From positions 62,001-126,000 of the forward strand of contig JBCBAC010000003.1 in the NCBI GenBank assembly GCA_038532735.1: a DNA stretch of 64,000 nucleotides. The letters are read 5' to 3'. The first letter of the stretch is position 1; the number at the start of each line of letters is the position of its first letter. A model generated the notes under the pieces. That model was not told the DNA's origin. It ran no database searches and saw nothing but the letters and a program-made list of their open reading frames with translations. Shown here piece after piece: positions 16,571 to 24,858 of this stretch. The translations under genes were made by a program, and so were the position numbers. Source of the DNA: JAHTBL01 sp038532735. GTDB taxonomy: Bacteria; Pseudomonadota; Alphaproteobacteria; Rhodobacterales; Rhodobacteraceae.

Positions 16571-17344
16571 ATGCGTGCTTCTACCCCGGAATTTCAAGTG
16601 CGTCTGGCGGCGAGCGAGGCCGATCTTCGGCTTGCCCAACAGCTGAGATACCGTGTCTTTGTGCAGGAACTTGGTGGCGATGGGGCGATGGTCGATCACG
16701 CCGCAGGGCTTGAGAAAGACCGCTTTGATCCGTTTTATGACCATCTGCTTTTGATTGACCGGGCTTTGCCGGAAGAGGACGGCGTGGTTGGCGTTTACCG
16801 CGTGTTGCGTGCAGATCAGGCCGCAGCGGCGGGTCAGTTCTACTCGGAAGATGAGTATGATCTCACGGTGCTCAAAACCTCCGGCCGCCGGCTTCTAGAG
16901 CTGGGGCGCTCCTGTCTTGCAGCGCCTTATCGCGGCAGCATGGCGATGATGCATTTGTGGGGTGGGCTGGCTGATTATGTCGAGAGGCACGGGATTGATG
17001 TGCTCTTCGGGGTCGCGTCCTTTCACGGCACGGATATCGCACCGCTGAAGCAGGCGCTTTCCTTTTTGCACCACCGGCATCTGGCCCCGCCAGAGCTGCG
17101 GGTGCGCGCGCAGGACGCGCATTTTCAGCGGATGGATTTGATCCCTGAGAGCGCGCTTGATCGGCGGCAGGCGATGGTTGAGACACCGGCGCTGATCAAG
17201 GCGTATCTGCGTCTGGGCGGCTTCGTGGGCGAGGGGGCGTTCATAGACCATGCGTTCAACACAACCGATGTGTGCCTTGTTATGGACACCGCCCGCATGA
17301 ATGCCAAACAGGCGCGCATCTCGACCGGTCGCCGCCCGGCATGA
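16571..17344 (+). CDS. olsB: ornithine N-alpha-acyltransferase OlsB (GNAT-like)
   Basis: A 257-residue protein of the acyl-ACP-dependent GNAT-like family that makes lyso-ornithine lipid from ornithine and 3-hydroxyacyl-ACP. Visible motifs are LRYRVFVQELGGDG near residue 25, YRVLR and LELGRSCLAAPYRG near residue 105, typical of OlsB and hemolysin-like acyltransferases. The start at 16571 is chosen because family proteins begin close to this point; the upstream in-frame region from 16430 overlaps the DUF3553 gene. olsA starts seven bases after its stop, which completes the two-step ornithine lipid pathway. Confidence 0.87.
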   Translation: MRASTPEFQVRLAASEADLRLAQQLRYRVFVQELGGDGAMVDHAAGLEKDRFDPFYDHLLLIDRALPEEDGVVGVYRVLRADQAAAAGQFYSEDEYDLTVLKTSGRRLLELGRSCLAAPYRGSMAMMHLWGGLADYVERHGIDVLFGVASFHGTDIAPLKQALSFLHHRHLAPPELRVRAQDAHFQRMDLIPESALDRRQAMVETPALIKAYLRLGGFVGEGAFIDHAFNTTDVCLVMDTARMNAKQARISTGRRPA

Positions 17345-17351
17345 GCCTGCG

Positions 17352-18188
17352 ATGAGCACGACCTGGCATAGCGATAGCGAACCGCCTGTCTTTCGCCCGT
17401 CTCTCGGCGATTGGGTGCGGATTGTGCTGCGTGGCGTGCCTTTGGCGCTGGTCACGTTCAGTTGCCTTGCGCTATTGCTTGCCGTGAGGGTGATTGAGCG
17501 ACCGATCTTTGGGCTGAAGCGGCCCGTGACCCCCCACATCACGCAATTTGTTTGTCGCAGCGCGTTTGTGATCATGGGCATGCGCCACACGACCCATGGC
17601 GCGATCCTGAAAGAGCGCGGGGCGATTGTGGCCAATCACGCGTCCTGGCTGGATATTTTTGCGCTCAACGCTCCGATGCGGGTCTATTTCGTGGCCAAGG
17701 CCGAGGTAGCGGGCTGGGTCGGCATCGGCTGGCTGGCGCGGGCAACCGGCACTGTCTTCATCCGCCGTGCGCGGCAAGAGGCGGCGCGGCAAAAGCTGAT
17801 CTTTGCAGCGCGGCTGCGGGCCGGGCATAAGCTGCTCTTTTTTCCCGAGGGCACGTCAAGCGACGGGCTGCGCGTGCTGCCCTTCAAGCCCACGCTCTTT
17901 GCGGCCTTTTTCGAAGATGGTTTGCGCGAGGTGATGCAGATCCAACCGGTGACGGTCAAATACACGGCCCCAGAAGGCGCACGGCCGGATTTTTATGGCT
18001 GGTGGGGCGATATGGGCTTTGCGCCGCATTTGCTGGAGACACTGGCCTGCAAACGCCCCGGCGCGGTGGAGATTACGTATCACCCGCCCGTGGCCGTCGC
18101 GGAAGTAGCCGACCGCAAGGTACTCGCGCAGCAGATGGAAGATGCTGTGCGGAGCGGGCTGGGGGAAATCTCTTCAAAAGAGATTTGA
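17352..18188 (+). CDS. olsA: lyso-ornithine lipid O-acyltransferase OlsA (PlsC family)
   Basis: A 278-residue 1-acyl-glycerol-3-phosphate acyltransferase family protein. The catalytic NHASWLD (HX4D) lies near residue 95, FPEGTSSDG near 165, and a membrane segment near residues 30-50. It adds the second acyl chain to lyso-ornithine lipid, giving ornithine lipid, a phosphorus-free membrane lipid used by many roseobacters. It is downstream of olsB by seven bases; the ATG at 17352 is preferred over 17301, which would overlap olsB. Two AT-rich hairpins end the unit. A PlsC role in phosphatidic acid synthesis is the alternative, less likely given the neighbour. Confidence 0.86.
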   Translation: MSTTWHSDSEPPVFRPSLGDWVRIVLRGVPLALVTFSCLALLLAVRVIERPIFGLKRPVTPHITQFVCRSAFVIMGMRHTTHGAILKERGAIVANHASWLDIFALNAPMRVYFVAKAEVAGWVGIGWLARATGTVFIRRARQEAARQKLIFAARLRAGHKLLFFPEGTSSDGLRVLPFKPTLFAAFFEDGLREVMQIQPVTVKYTAPEGARPDFYGWWGDMGFAPHLLETLACKRPGAVEITYHPPVAVAEVADRKVLAQQMEDAVRSGLGEISSKEI

Positions 18189-18210
18189 AAGAGTTTTGCT
18201 AAAAACTCTT
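18166..18210. terminator. pair of AT-rich hairpins between convergent olsA and thiE-like genes
   Basis: Hairpin one is AAATCTCTT (18166-18174), loop CAA, AAGAGATTT (18178-18186), a perfect 9-bp stem that overlaps the olsA 3' end. Hairpin two is AAGAGTTTT (18189-18197), loop GCTA, AAAACTCTT (18202-18210), also perfect. They lie between two convergent genes and could act as a bidirectional terminator, although the stems are AT-rich and there is no long U tract. Confidence 0.5.
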
Positions 18211-18216
18211 ATCCGC

Positions 18217-18837
18217 TTACCCCATCTCGGTCGCGAAGGCTTTTAGCGCGGCGGCTGGGTCTTCGTGACGCCATATCTCTTCCCCGATCCCGAAGAAATC
18301 GGTGAAAGGGGCAACGGTTCGGATCAGTGCGTCCGTCAACGCGCCTTCGGCGACAACGGGCACTTCGATCATTTCGGACCACCACTGGAACAGATCGGGC
18401 TCTGCTACCGTGCCATCGCCCAGCGGCGTGGTGCCAATTGGGCCGAAGGAGACATAGTCGGCCCCAGCCTCCCCAGCGGTCATGCCGTCATGGCGGGACG
18501 CGGCGCAGAAGCTTCCGACAATCGCGTCCGCGCCCAGATCCTTGCGGGTTTTGCGCACCGATCTTGCGCCATCGGTCAGATGCACGCCGTCCAGGCCCAA
18601 GCGCTCGACCAGTAACACGTGGCTGTCGATCACCAACGCCACGTCGCGGGCATGGGCCACTTCGCGCAAGGCATCGGCGGCGCGGGCGATCCGGTCCTCG
18701 TCCCGGCTGGCCATGGCAAGGCGCAGACAAGCGACGGGAACGCTGTCCAGACACCGCGCCAGCTGGGTGGGAAAATCCGACAATTCAAACTCGGGCGGCG
18801 TGATCAGATAAATCTGGGGGATGTCTTCACTGCTCAT
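18217..18837 (-). CDS. thiE: thiamine-phosphate synthase family protein (ThiE/TenI-like)
   Basis: A 206-residue TIM-barrel protein with family features VIDSHVLLVERLGLDGVHLT and GADYVSFGPIGTTPLGDG in the second half. ThiE joins the pyrimidine and thiazole phosphates into thiamine phosphate. Several positions differ from the classic enzyme: the early Q-L-R-x-K strand reads ACLRLAMA and the N-D-R motif reads VIDSH, so substrate or activity may have changed. The ATG at 18837 has GGAAAG seven bases upstream; a longer frame from 18936 is rejected. It is transcribed alone, away from trmJ. No TPP riboswitch was found in its leader. Confidence 0.72.
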   Translation of the reverse strand: MSSEDIPQIYLITPPEFELSDFPTQLARCLDSVPVACLRLAMASRDEDRIARAADALREVAHARDVALVIDSHVLLVERLGLDGVHLTDGARSVRKTRKDLGADAIVGSFCAASRHDGMTAGEAGADYVSFGPIGTTPLGDGTVAEPDLFQWWSEMIEVPVVAEGALTDALIRTVAPFTDFFGIGEEIWRHEDPAAALKAFATEMG

Positions 18838-18956
18838 GCGGGTCTTTCCGGGTCTTGATGCCTTCGCAGGCTCATACCCCGCGCGCGATGCCACGACAAG
18901 AGAGAGGCGGCGCGCAAAGGATTGTGCTTTGTGCACGCGCGGCTTAGACCGCCGCC

Positions 18957-19712
18957 ATGAGCGAGAGTGATGACTTCAAACCGCAACCGGCTTTCGTGCT
19001 GGTCCGCCCCCAGATGGGCGAAAACATCGGCGGCGCCGCGCGTGCGATGTGGAATTTCGGGCTGGACCGGATGCGCGTCGTGGCCCCCCGCGATGGGTGG
19101 CCCAACAGCAAAGCGGTGGCCATGGCCTCAGGCGCCGGACGGCTGCTGGATCAGGCGGGACTTTTTGAGGATACGGCGGGCGCTGTGGCCGATTGCTCTT
19201 ACGTCTTTGCGGCCACTGCCCGCCAGCGCGGGATGACGAAGCCCGTCTACAGCCCGGAACGCGCGATGGAACTGGCTTGCGAGAAGATCGCGGCAGGCGA
19301 AAAAGTTGCCGTGCTTTTTGGCCCCGAACGCGCGGGACTTGAGAACGAGGATATTGCGAAGGCCAATGCCATCATCTCGGTCCCGGTGAACCCCGACTTT
19401 CCATCGCTGAACCTTGCGCAATGCGTGCTGCTCACAGGCTATGAGTGGCGCCGTCAGAGCGTCGAAATCACGCATGCGACCGTCGAGATGGGCAAAGCCG
19501 ACTGGGCTGAACAGATCGAGGTTGAAAAACTGGCCGAGCATTATGAAGACGCGCTGGACCGCGCGGGCTTTTTCTTCCCGGAAATCAAGGCAGACGGCAT
19601 GAAACGCAATTTGCGCAATCTGTGGTCGCGCATGCCGCTGACCCGTGCGGATGTGCAAATGCTGCACGGCATCATGCGTCAAATGGTGCGGTGGAAGGAG
19701 CGGGGTGATTGA
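18957..19712 (+). CDS. trmJ: tRNA/rRNA 2'-O-methyltransferase, TrmJ/SpoU family
   Basis: A 251-residue SPOUT-class methyltransferase. Its knot motifs are visible: FVLVRPQMGENIGGAARAM near the N-terminus, VAVLFGPERAGLENED near residue 118 and LNLAQCVLLTGYEWRR near residue 155. TrmJ methylates nucleotide 32 of certain tRNAs with SAM. A C-terminal helical part (residues 170-250) is also present, as in TrmJ. It is divergent from the ThiE-like gene and followed after 58 bases by ctaA. Family is certain, target inferred. Confidence 0.87.
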   Translation: MSESDDFKPQPAFVLVRPQMGENIGGAARAMWNFGLDRMRVVAPRDGWPNSKAVAMASGAGRLLDQAGLFEDTAGAVADCSYVFAATARQRGMTKPVYSPERAMELACEKIAAGEKVAVLFGPERAGLENEDIAKANAIISVPVNPDFPSLNLAQCVLLTGYEWRRQSVEITHATVEMGKADWAEQIEVEKLAEHYEDALDRAGFFFPEIKADGMKRNLRNLWSRMPLTRADVQMLHGIMRQMVRWKERGD

Positions 19713-19770
19713 CTTGAAGGGCCCCAAGCGATCTCTAAGTATCAGATCAGCAAGCTAAACTGAGGCGTTC

Positions 19771-20916
19771 ATGAACACGAAACGCAGTATCTTTGAAGAG
19801 GTCGGCAGCGACACAAAGCAAGCGCCGGACACAGTGAAAGGCGTCATTGATCGGGCGCATAAAGGCGCACGGGGCGCGATCCGCATCTGGCTGATGGTGC
19901 TTTTTGCGTTGGTCGTCGTGATGATCGCCGTGGGCGGGCTAACCCGGCTGACAGATAGCGGTCTGTCGATCACCGAATGGAAACCGCTGACAGGCGCGCT
20001 GCCCCCAATGAATGCCGCCCAGTGGGAAGCGGAGTTCGACCTGTACCGCGCGATCCCGGAATATCAGCTCCAAAACCGCGGCATGAGCATGGCCGAGTTC
20101 AAGGTCATCTACTGGTGGGAATGGGGGCATCGCCAGTTGGGCCGTTTCATCGGCCTTGTCTGGGCGCTGCCATTTGCGTTTTTCCTTCTCACCAGCCGGA
20201 TCCCCACAGGCTGGACCGGCAAGTTGTTGCTTCTTGGTGGCCTTGGCGGTCTGCAAGGTGCTATTGGTTGGTGGATGGTGTCCAGCGGGCTGGAAGAGGG
20301 GATGTTGGACGTGGCCTCTTACCGTTTGGCCACCCATCTTGGGCTGGCCTTCGCCATTCTAGGTTTGATCGCGTGGTATGTGTTTCAGCTTGGGCGAAGT
20401 GAGGCGGATCTGATGCAGGCCCGTCGCGGGAAAGAGGCAAAGCTCTTTTCGATGTCCACGGGCCTCATGCATTTCGCGTTTCTGCAAGTCCTGATCGGTG
20501 CGTTGGTGGCCGGGATTGATGCGGGCCGCGCTTACCCGGATTGGCCGCTTATGGCGGGCGGCTTCTTCCCGCCTCAACCTTTTGAGCTGCAACCCGTCTG
20601 GCGCAACTTCTTTGAGGACGCAGGCCTTGTGCAATTCATGCACCGGATGGCGGGCTATCTGCTCTTTGTCTTCGGGATCGTCGTTTGGTTGCGCGGGCGC
20701 AAATCTGCCAACGCAGGAACACGGTTCGCGTTCAATGCTGTCTTTGCGATGCTGGTTGTGCAAATGGTGATCGGCATTGTGACGGTGATCTATTCTGCCC
20801 CTTGGCAGATCGCGATTGTCCATCAGTTTGGCGCGGTTGTGCTGTGGGTTCTGATCCTGCGGGCCCGGTTCCTGTCGCAATACCCTGTGGCTCAATCGGT
20901 GAGAGGACCGGCCTGA
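19771..20916 (+). CDS. ctaA: heme A synthase (COX15/CtaA)
   Basis: A 381-residue inner-membrane protein with eight predicted membrane segments. It oxidises the C8 methyl of heme O to heme A for aa3-type cytochrome oxidase. Heme-ligand histidines appear in WEWGHRQLGRFIG (near 116), ATHLGLAFAI (near 190), QFMHRMAGY (near 290) and VHQFGAVVLW (near 352). The N-terminal 45 residues are cytoplasmic. The M32 peptidase gene starts 1 base after the stop, so the two may be cotranscribed. Length matches alphaproteobacterial COX15-type enzymes. Confidence 0.93.
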   Translation: MNTKRSIFEEVGSDTKQAPDTVKGVIDRAHKGARGAIRIWLMVLFALVVVMIAVGGLTRLTDSGLSITEWKPLTGALPPMNAAQWEAEFDLYRAIPEYQLQNRGMSMAEFKVIYWWEWGHRQLGRFIGLVWALPFAFFLLTSRIPTGWTGKLLLLGGLGGLQGAIGWWMVSSGLEEGMLDVASYRLATHLGLAFAILGLIAWYVFQLGRSEADLMQARRGKEAKLFSMSTGLMHFAFLQVLIGALVAGIDAGRAYPDWPLMAGGFFPPQPFELQPVWRNFFEDAGLVQFMHRMAGYLLFVFGIVVWLRGRKSANAGTRFAFNAVFAMLVVQMVIGIVTVIYSAPWQIAIVHQFGAVVLWVLILRARFLSQYPVAQSVRGPA

Positions 20917-20917
20917 C

Positions 20918-22393
20918 ATGACTGCATATGACACCCTGATGGCGTTCCAGCGCGAAACCGAAGCACTGGGACAAATCGCGGGCCGCTTGGGCTGGGATCA
21001 GGAAACAATGATGCCGCGCGGGGCGGCCCATCAACGGGGTGAGGAAATGGCCGCATTGGAGGCCGTTTTGCATGCGCGTCGGACTGATCCGCAAATTGGC
21101 GAATGGTTGTCGGCTATCAACGGGACCGCGCTGAACCCGGTGGCTGCCGCGCAGGTCCGCGAGATCACCCGCAGTTATGAACGCAACGCCAAAGTGCCTG
21201 CGAAACTGGCGGCAGAGATCGCGCGTGTCACCTCCAAATCGCAGGGCGAATGGGCCGAGGCGCGCAAGAACGAGGATTTCAAGGCGTTTGTGCCAACCCT
21301 CGAACGGGTGGTCGCGTTGCGTCAGGAAGAGGGCGCCGCACTGGCCGATGGCGGCGATCCGTATGACGCGCTGTTGCAGGATTATGAGCCGGGCACAACG
21401 GCGGCCGAGCTTGATCAGATGTTCGGCGCGTTGCGGCCCCGGCTCACAGCGCTGCGTGTCGCGATCCTCGACAAGCCTGCGCCGACGCCGGTGCAGGGCA
21501 CGTTTGACGAGGCGGCACAGCTTGCGATCTCGCATCAGCTTGCGCTTGATTTCGGCTATGACATGCGCATCGGTCGCATCGACAAGGCGGTGCATCCGTT
21601 TTCAAGCGGGTCGGGGCAGGACGTGCGGATCACCACGCGCACAAACCCCGCCGATCCCTTCAACTGTTTCTATTCCACGATCCATGAGGTCGGCCACGCC
21701 GCCTATGAGCAGGGCGTGGACGACGCCTATGCGCTGACACCCATTGGGCAGGGCGCCTCCATGGGCGTGCATGAAAGCCAAAGCCGGATTTACGAGAACC
21801 AGCTGGGCCGCAGCCGCGCCTTCACGGGCTATCTTTACGGCAAGATGCGCGATGCGTTTGGCGATTTCGGCATTGCCGATGAAGAGGCATTCTATGCGGC
21901 TGTGAACCGTATTCATGCTGGCTACATCCGCACAGAGGCGGACGAGGTGCAGTATAACCTGCACGTGTTGCTGCGCTTTGATCTGGAACGTCAGATGATC
22001 TCCGGCGATTTGAAAGTCGCGGATCTGGAAGAGGCCTGGAACGCCCGGTTTGAGGCGGATTTCGGATATGCGGTCGACAAGCCGTCCAATGGTTGCTTGC
22101 AGGATGTGCACTGGCCGGTGGGGCTCTTTGGCTATTTCGCGACCTATACGCTGGGGAACGTCTATGCCGGGTGTCTTTATGAAAGCCTGCGTGCGGCGGT
22201 GCCCTCGCTGGATGCAGACCTGGCGCAAGGCGACACGTCCAAGGCGACAGCTTGGCTGCGCGAAAACCTGCAGCAACATGGCGGCCTGCGCACCCCACGT
22301 GAGACGATTGCCCATGCAACAGGCTCGGAGCCGTCAGAGGCGCCGCTGCTCAGTTATCTCGAAGCAAAATTTGGCGCGCTTTATCAGCTCTGA
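20918..22393 (+). CDS. M32 family metallocarboxypeptidase (carboxypeptidase Taq)
   Basis: A 491-residue zinc carboxypeptidase of family M32. The HEXXH motif is HEVGH at residues 256-260, followed by GVHESQSRIYENQLGRS with the third zinc ligand Glu. Other family marks are DVRITTR and the C-terminal GSLR-like YLEAKF end. It removes C-terminal residues from peptides in the cytoplasm. It starts one base after ctaA. Its 3' end overlaps by ten bases with the convergent enoyl-CoA hydratase gene. Confidence 0.93.
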   Translation: MTAYDTLMAFQRETEALGQIAGRLGWDQETMMPRGAAHQRGEEMAALEAVLHARRTDPQIGEWLSAINGTALNPVAAAQVREITRSYERNAKVPAKLAAEIARVTSKSQGEWAEARKNEDFKAFVPTLERVVALRQEEGAALADGGDPYDALLQDYEPGTTAAELDQMFGALRPRLTALRVAILDKPAPTPVQGTFDEAAQLAISHQLALDFGYDMRIGRIDKAVHPFSSGSGQDVRITTRTNPADPFNCFYSTIHEVGHAAYEQGVDDAYALTPIGQGASMGVHESQSRIYENQLGRSRAFTGYLYGKMRDAFGDFGIADEEAFYAAVNRIHAGYIRTEADEVQYNLHVLLRFDLERQMISGDLKVADLEEAWNARFEADFGYAVDKPSNGCLQDVHWPVGLFGYFATYTLGNVYAGCLYESLRAAVPSLDADLAQGDTSKATAWLRENLQQHGGLRTPRETIAHATGSEPSEAPLLSYLEAKFGALYQL

Positions 22394-23172
22394 TCCCAGT
22401 TCGGGGCGCGTTTGGCAATAAACGCTTCGATCCCCTCGGCGGTGTCGTCGTCGGCGAGGTTTTCCACCATCACATCGCGGGTGAACGCATAGGCCTGATC
22501 CAGCGGCATCTGCAGCTGGTCATAGAAGGCGCGCTTGCCGATGCGCACGGCGGCCCCCAGTTTGCCCGCGATCTGATCGGCCAGCGCTTCGGTTTCCAGC
22601 GCCAGATTGTCATGCGGCACCGCACGATTGATGAGGCCCAGATCAACGGCGCGCGGGGCCGAGATGAAATCACCCGTCGTCAGCATCTCAAACGCCTGTT
22701 TGCGCGGGATGTTGCGCGACAAGGCGACCATCGGGGTCGAGCAAAAGAGCCCTATATTCACGCCGTTGACGCCGAACTTCGTGTCTTCTGCCGCCACCGC
22801 CAAATCGCAGGCGGCGACCAGCTGGCAGCCCGCCGCTGCTGCGATCCCGTGGACTTGTGCAATCACCGGCTGCGGCATGCGCTGAATGCGCATCATCATG
22901 GTAGAGCAGCGGTCGAAAAGATCGGCAAAGGCGGCGGCCCCTTTGTCTTCCGCTTGCCGCGCGGCGGACATTTCCCGCAGGTTATGGCCCGCGCAGAAAG
23001 CCTTGCCCGCGCCCGACAGGGTCACGGCACGAATGCTGCTGTCGCCCTCTAGCGCCTCCAGCGCCCCATCCAGCGCCGCGATCATATCGTCTGACAGCGC
23101 GTTCAACGTCTCAGGCGTGTTCATCAAAAGATGCGCCACCGCCCCGCGGTCTTCGCGTTCCAAAATCGCCAT
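22384..23172 (-). CDS. enoyl-CoA hydratase/isomerase family protein
   Basis: A 262-residue crotonase-fold protein. The first oxyanion-hole loop is GKAFCAGHNLREM (about 55-67), the second VHGIAAAAGCQLVAACDLAVA (about 103). The Glu pair usual for hydration is not clear: VNIGLFCSTP replaces the typical PE-LG motif at the second catalytic position, so it could be an ECHDC3-like family member with different chemistry. A GGGGAGGA site precedes the ATG at 23172; the longer frame from 23382 overlaps the divergent thioesterase gene. It diverges from the thioesterase gene, suggesting shared acyl-CoA metabolism. Confidence 0.85.
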   Translation of the reverse strand: MAILEREDRGAVAHLLMNTPETLNALSDDMIAALDGALEALEGDSSIRAVTLSGAGKAFCAGHNLREMSAARQAEDKGAAAFADLFDRCSTMMMRIQRMPQPVIAQVHGIAAAAGCQLVAACDLAVAAEDTKFGVNGVNIGLFCSTPMVALSRNIPRKQAFEMLTTGDFISAPRAVDLGLINRAVPHDNLALETEALADQIAGKLGAAVRIGKRAFYDQLQMPLDQAYAFTRDVMVENLADDDTAEGIEAFIAKRAPNWDQS

Positions 23173-23230
23173 CTTGTCCTCCCCAGCGTTTCGCGCCAAT
23201 CCTAGGCGGCAATGTCCGGGGAGGGAAGAG

Positions 23231-23653
23231 ATGGGCGTCAAGATGGACAAAGCCGCTTTGGAGGCGTTTCTGATCGAAGCGTTCCCCCAGGTCTCGGGCG
23301 ATTTCCATATCGAACACGTGACCGAGAACGCGCTGACCGTCCGTCTTGTCACGGCAGAGCGGCACTTGCGCCCTGGTGGCACCGTATCCGGCCCGTCGAT
23401 GTTTGCGCTGGCCGATGTGGGCGCTTATCTGGCGATCCTTGCGATGATCGGGCCGAAAGCGCTGGCTGTTACGACCAATTGCGCGATTGATTTCATGCGC
23501 AAACCGGCCGCAGGTGTTGATCTGATCGCCAAGGCGGAGGTTTTGAAGCTGGGGCGTGCGTTGGCTGTCACGGATGTTCGGCTGTTCAGCGAAGGCATGG
23601 ACGCCCCGGTCGCCCGCGCATCGCTAACCTATTCGATCCCGCCAGAGCGTTAG
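23231..23653 (+). CDS. PaaI-type hotdog-fold thioesterase
   Basis: A 140-residue hotdog-fold protein. LRPGGTVSGPSMFALADVGAY in the middle is the usual active-site region of PaaI/YigI acyl-CoA thioesterases, and DFMRKPAAGVDLIAKAEV follows. It would hydrolyse an acyl-CoA in the cytoplasm. GAGGGAAGAG lies directly before the ATG at 23231. It is divergent from the enoyl-CoA hydratase gene with 58 bases between starts. The stop touches that of the convergent membrane protein gene. Confidence 0.83.
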   Translation: MGVKMDKAALEAFLIEAFPQVSGDFHIEHVTENALTVRLVTAERHLRPGGTVSGPSMFALADVGAYLAILAMIGPKALAVTTNCAIDFMRKPAAGVDLIAKAEVLKLGRALAVTDVRLFSEGMDAPVARASLTYSIPPER

Positions 23654-24300
23654 AGCAACCGCAAATCCGCCCGCGCGAAGGTCAGCCAAAAGCCTGACCA
23701 CAGGCTGTAACCCGCAAGTTTGCTCAGATCCTCGACCAGTACGATGGATCCGCCAGATCCGCCATCCATGTCGATCACCATCGAGATCATCAAAGCCACA
23801 CCCGCCATCAGTAAGGGCAGCTGTTCGCGCGCAAAAAGGTTTTTGCGGAACTGGAACGCGATGGACAGCGCGAAGATTGCATAAACCAACATGACGACCT
23901 CTTCGGACGTGCCCAGCAGCCAGGGGCCGACGCGTTCATGGAAGAGATACATGTCATCAAAGGCCAGCATCAGCGACAGGATCGAGACCGCGGCAAGGCG
24001 CTTTGCATGCGGCACCTTGATCGCCGAGACAAAGCCCGCAATCGCGGACGTTGCGATCAGAATGAAAACGCCGATATGGGTTACAAAACCCGCGAAAATC
24101 GGAAATTTGTAGACCGTTGCGGGGTCTTTCAGAACCTTTGTTACTTTAGTGCCGAAGAGGGCTGCCACCTCAATCGCGACAAACGCCAACAGGATGATAC
24201 AGGCCGCCAGCACAAAAGCGGGCAGGACGCTGCGATGGGTCGGTCTGGGTGTCGCGATGTGATCGTCGAGTGTGGAATCGTCAGAAGTAGAAAGTGTCAT
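23650..24300 (-). CDS. polytopic membrane protein of unknown function
   Basis: A 216-residue protein with about six hydrophobic segments (around 25-47, 65-90, 101-118, 131-149, 160-178 and 188-208) and a hydrophilic N-terminus. A conserved-looking acidic/His motif, DDMYLFHE, sits near residue 115 between segments three and four and might bind a metal. I do not recognise the family. It ends against the thioesterase gene and starts 219 bases from the DUF1127 gene; no operon partner is evident. Confidence 0.6.
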   Translation of the reverse strand: MTLSTSDDSTLDDHIATPRPTHRSVLPAFVLAACIILLAFVAIEVAALFGTKVTKVLKDPATVYKFPIFAGFVTHIGVFILIATSAIAGFVSAIKVPHAKRLAAVSILSLMLAFDDMYLFHERVGPWLLGTSEEVVMLVYAIFALSIAFQFRKNLFAREQLPLLMAGVALMISMVIDMDGGSGGSIVLVEDLSKLAGYSLWSGFWLTFARADLRLL

Positions 24301-24464
24301 TCATCAAATCAAACTGGGTAATGTCATGGACCTGTTACAACAGGTTTCCGTATCGCTCAACGCCGATGATGCGTAAATGAAATCGGGCGATAGAACAGAA
24401 GTGCGCGCAGGAAGCAGACGCAGATATCAAATAAACGCGGTTTTGGGGTCGAGTGCCGCGACAA

Positions 24465-24491
24465 CAAAAAAGGCCGGGGTTTCCCCCGGCC
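24465..24491 (-). terminator. Rho-independent terminator of the DUF1127 gene
   Basis: Read on the minus strand, GGCCGGGG pairs with CCCCGGCC across a short loop (24472-24491) and is followed by TTTTTT (24471 down to 24466). It lies 27 bases after the DUF1127 stop. The rest of 24301-24464 shows no gene or other structure that I can recognise. Confidence 0.85.
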
Positions 24492-24518
24492 AGGAAGAGG
24501 TTCTGGCGGCCTCAGGGA

Positions 24519-24752
24519 TCAATGGCGCCAGAACGGAAGGCCAGCCTCATGAATAGCAGCCTCCCGCTTCAGGCCGATATCGGCCAGAAGATGGTCGTCC
24601 AGATGGCTCAGGGCGATGCGCGAACGGCGGCGGTGCTCCCACTTCACGAAGACAACGGCAATCGCGAGCGCAATCTGCGCAGGCGCCGGGAGCGGCTTAT
24701 CGGCCAGATAGGCCAAACGTGCGTTCGGGTGCTGTGTTGTCAAATGTGTCAT
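24519..24752 (-). CDS. DUF1127 domain small protein
   Basis: A 77-residue protein with the DUF1127 (YjiS-like) motif near its C-terminus: SHLDDHLLADIGLKREAA, preceded by a basic segment KWEHRRRSRI. Small Arg-rich DUF1127 proteins in alphaproteobacteria have been tied to RNA turnover and phosphate or carbon metabolism, though mechanisms are poorly known. The start at 24752 has GGAG seven bases before it. The gene is divergent from the MocR regulator and shares its repeat-rich operator region, so it is a candidate target. A strong terminator follows. Confidence 0.85.
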   Translation of the reverse strand: MTHLTTQHPNARLAYLADKPLPAPAQIALAIAVVFVKWEHRRRSRIALSHLDDHLLADIGLKREAAIHEAGLPFWRH

Positions 24753-24766
24753 GGGAGGTCTCCTCG

Positions 24767-24858
24767 AATTGTATTGACACAATTAAAGCATTATCGCTAT
24801 GCTGTATGGATACAAAGAGTCTTTGTATCAGTCTATGGATATATTGTAATGGATACAA
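24767..24858. promoter_or_regulatory. MocR/DUF1127 divergent promoter with repeated ATACAA half-sites
   Basis: A promoter-like pair TTGACA (24774-24779) and TATGCT (24798-24803), spacing 18, faces mocR. AATTGT-N6-ACAATT (24767-24784) surrounds the -35 box. A perfect odd palindrome ATACAAAGA-G-TCTTTGTAT spans 24810-24828. The 10-mer ATGGATACAA occurs at 24806-24815 and again over the mocR start codon at 24849-24858, with a variant ATGGATATAT at 24835-24844. For the minus strand, TACAAT at 24773-24768 could be the DUF1127 -10 box. MocR-type regulators commonly bind direct repeats, so autoregulation is likely. Confidence 0.65.

Noticed and set aside
18838..18956. possible TPP riboswitch before the ThiE-like gene
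   Set aside because: The conserved CTGAGA core and pairing arms are absent in the 119-base leader.
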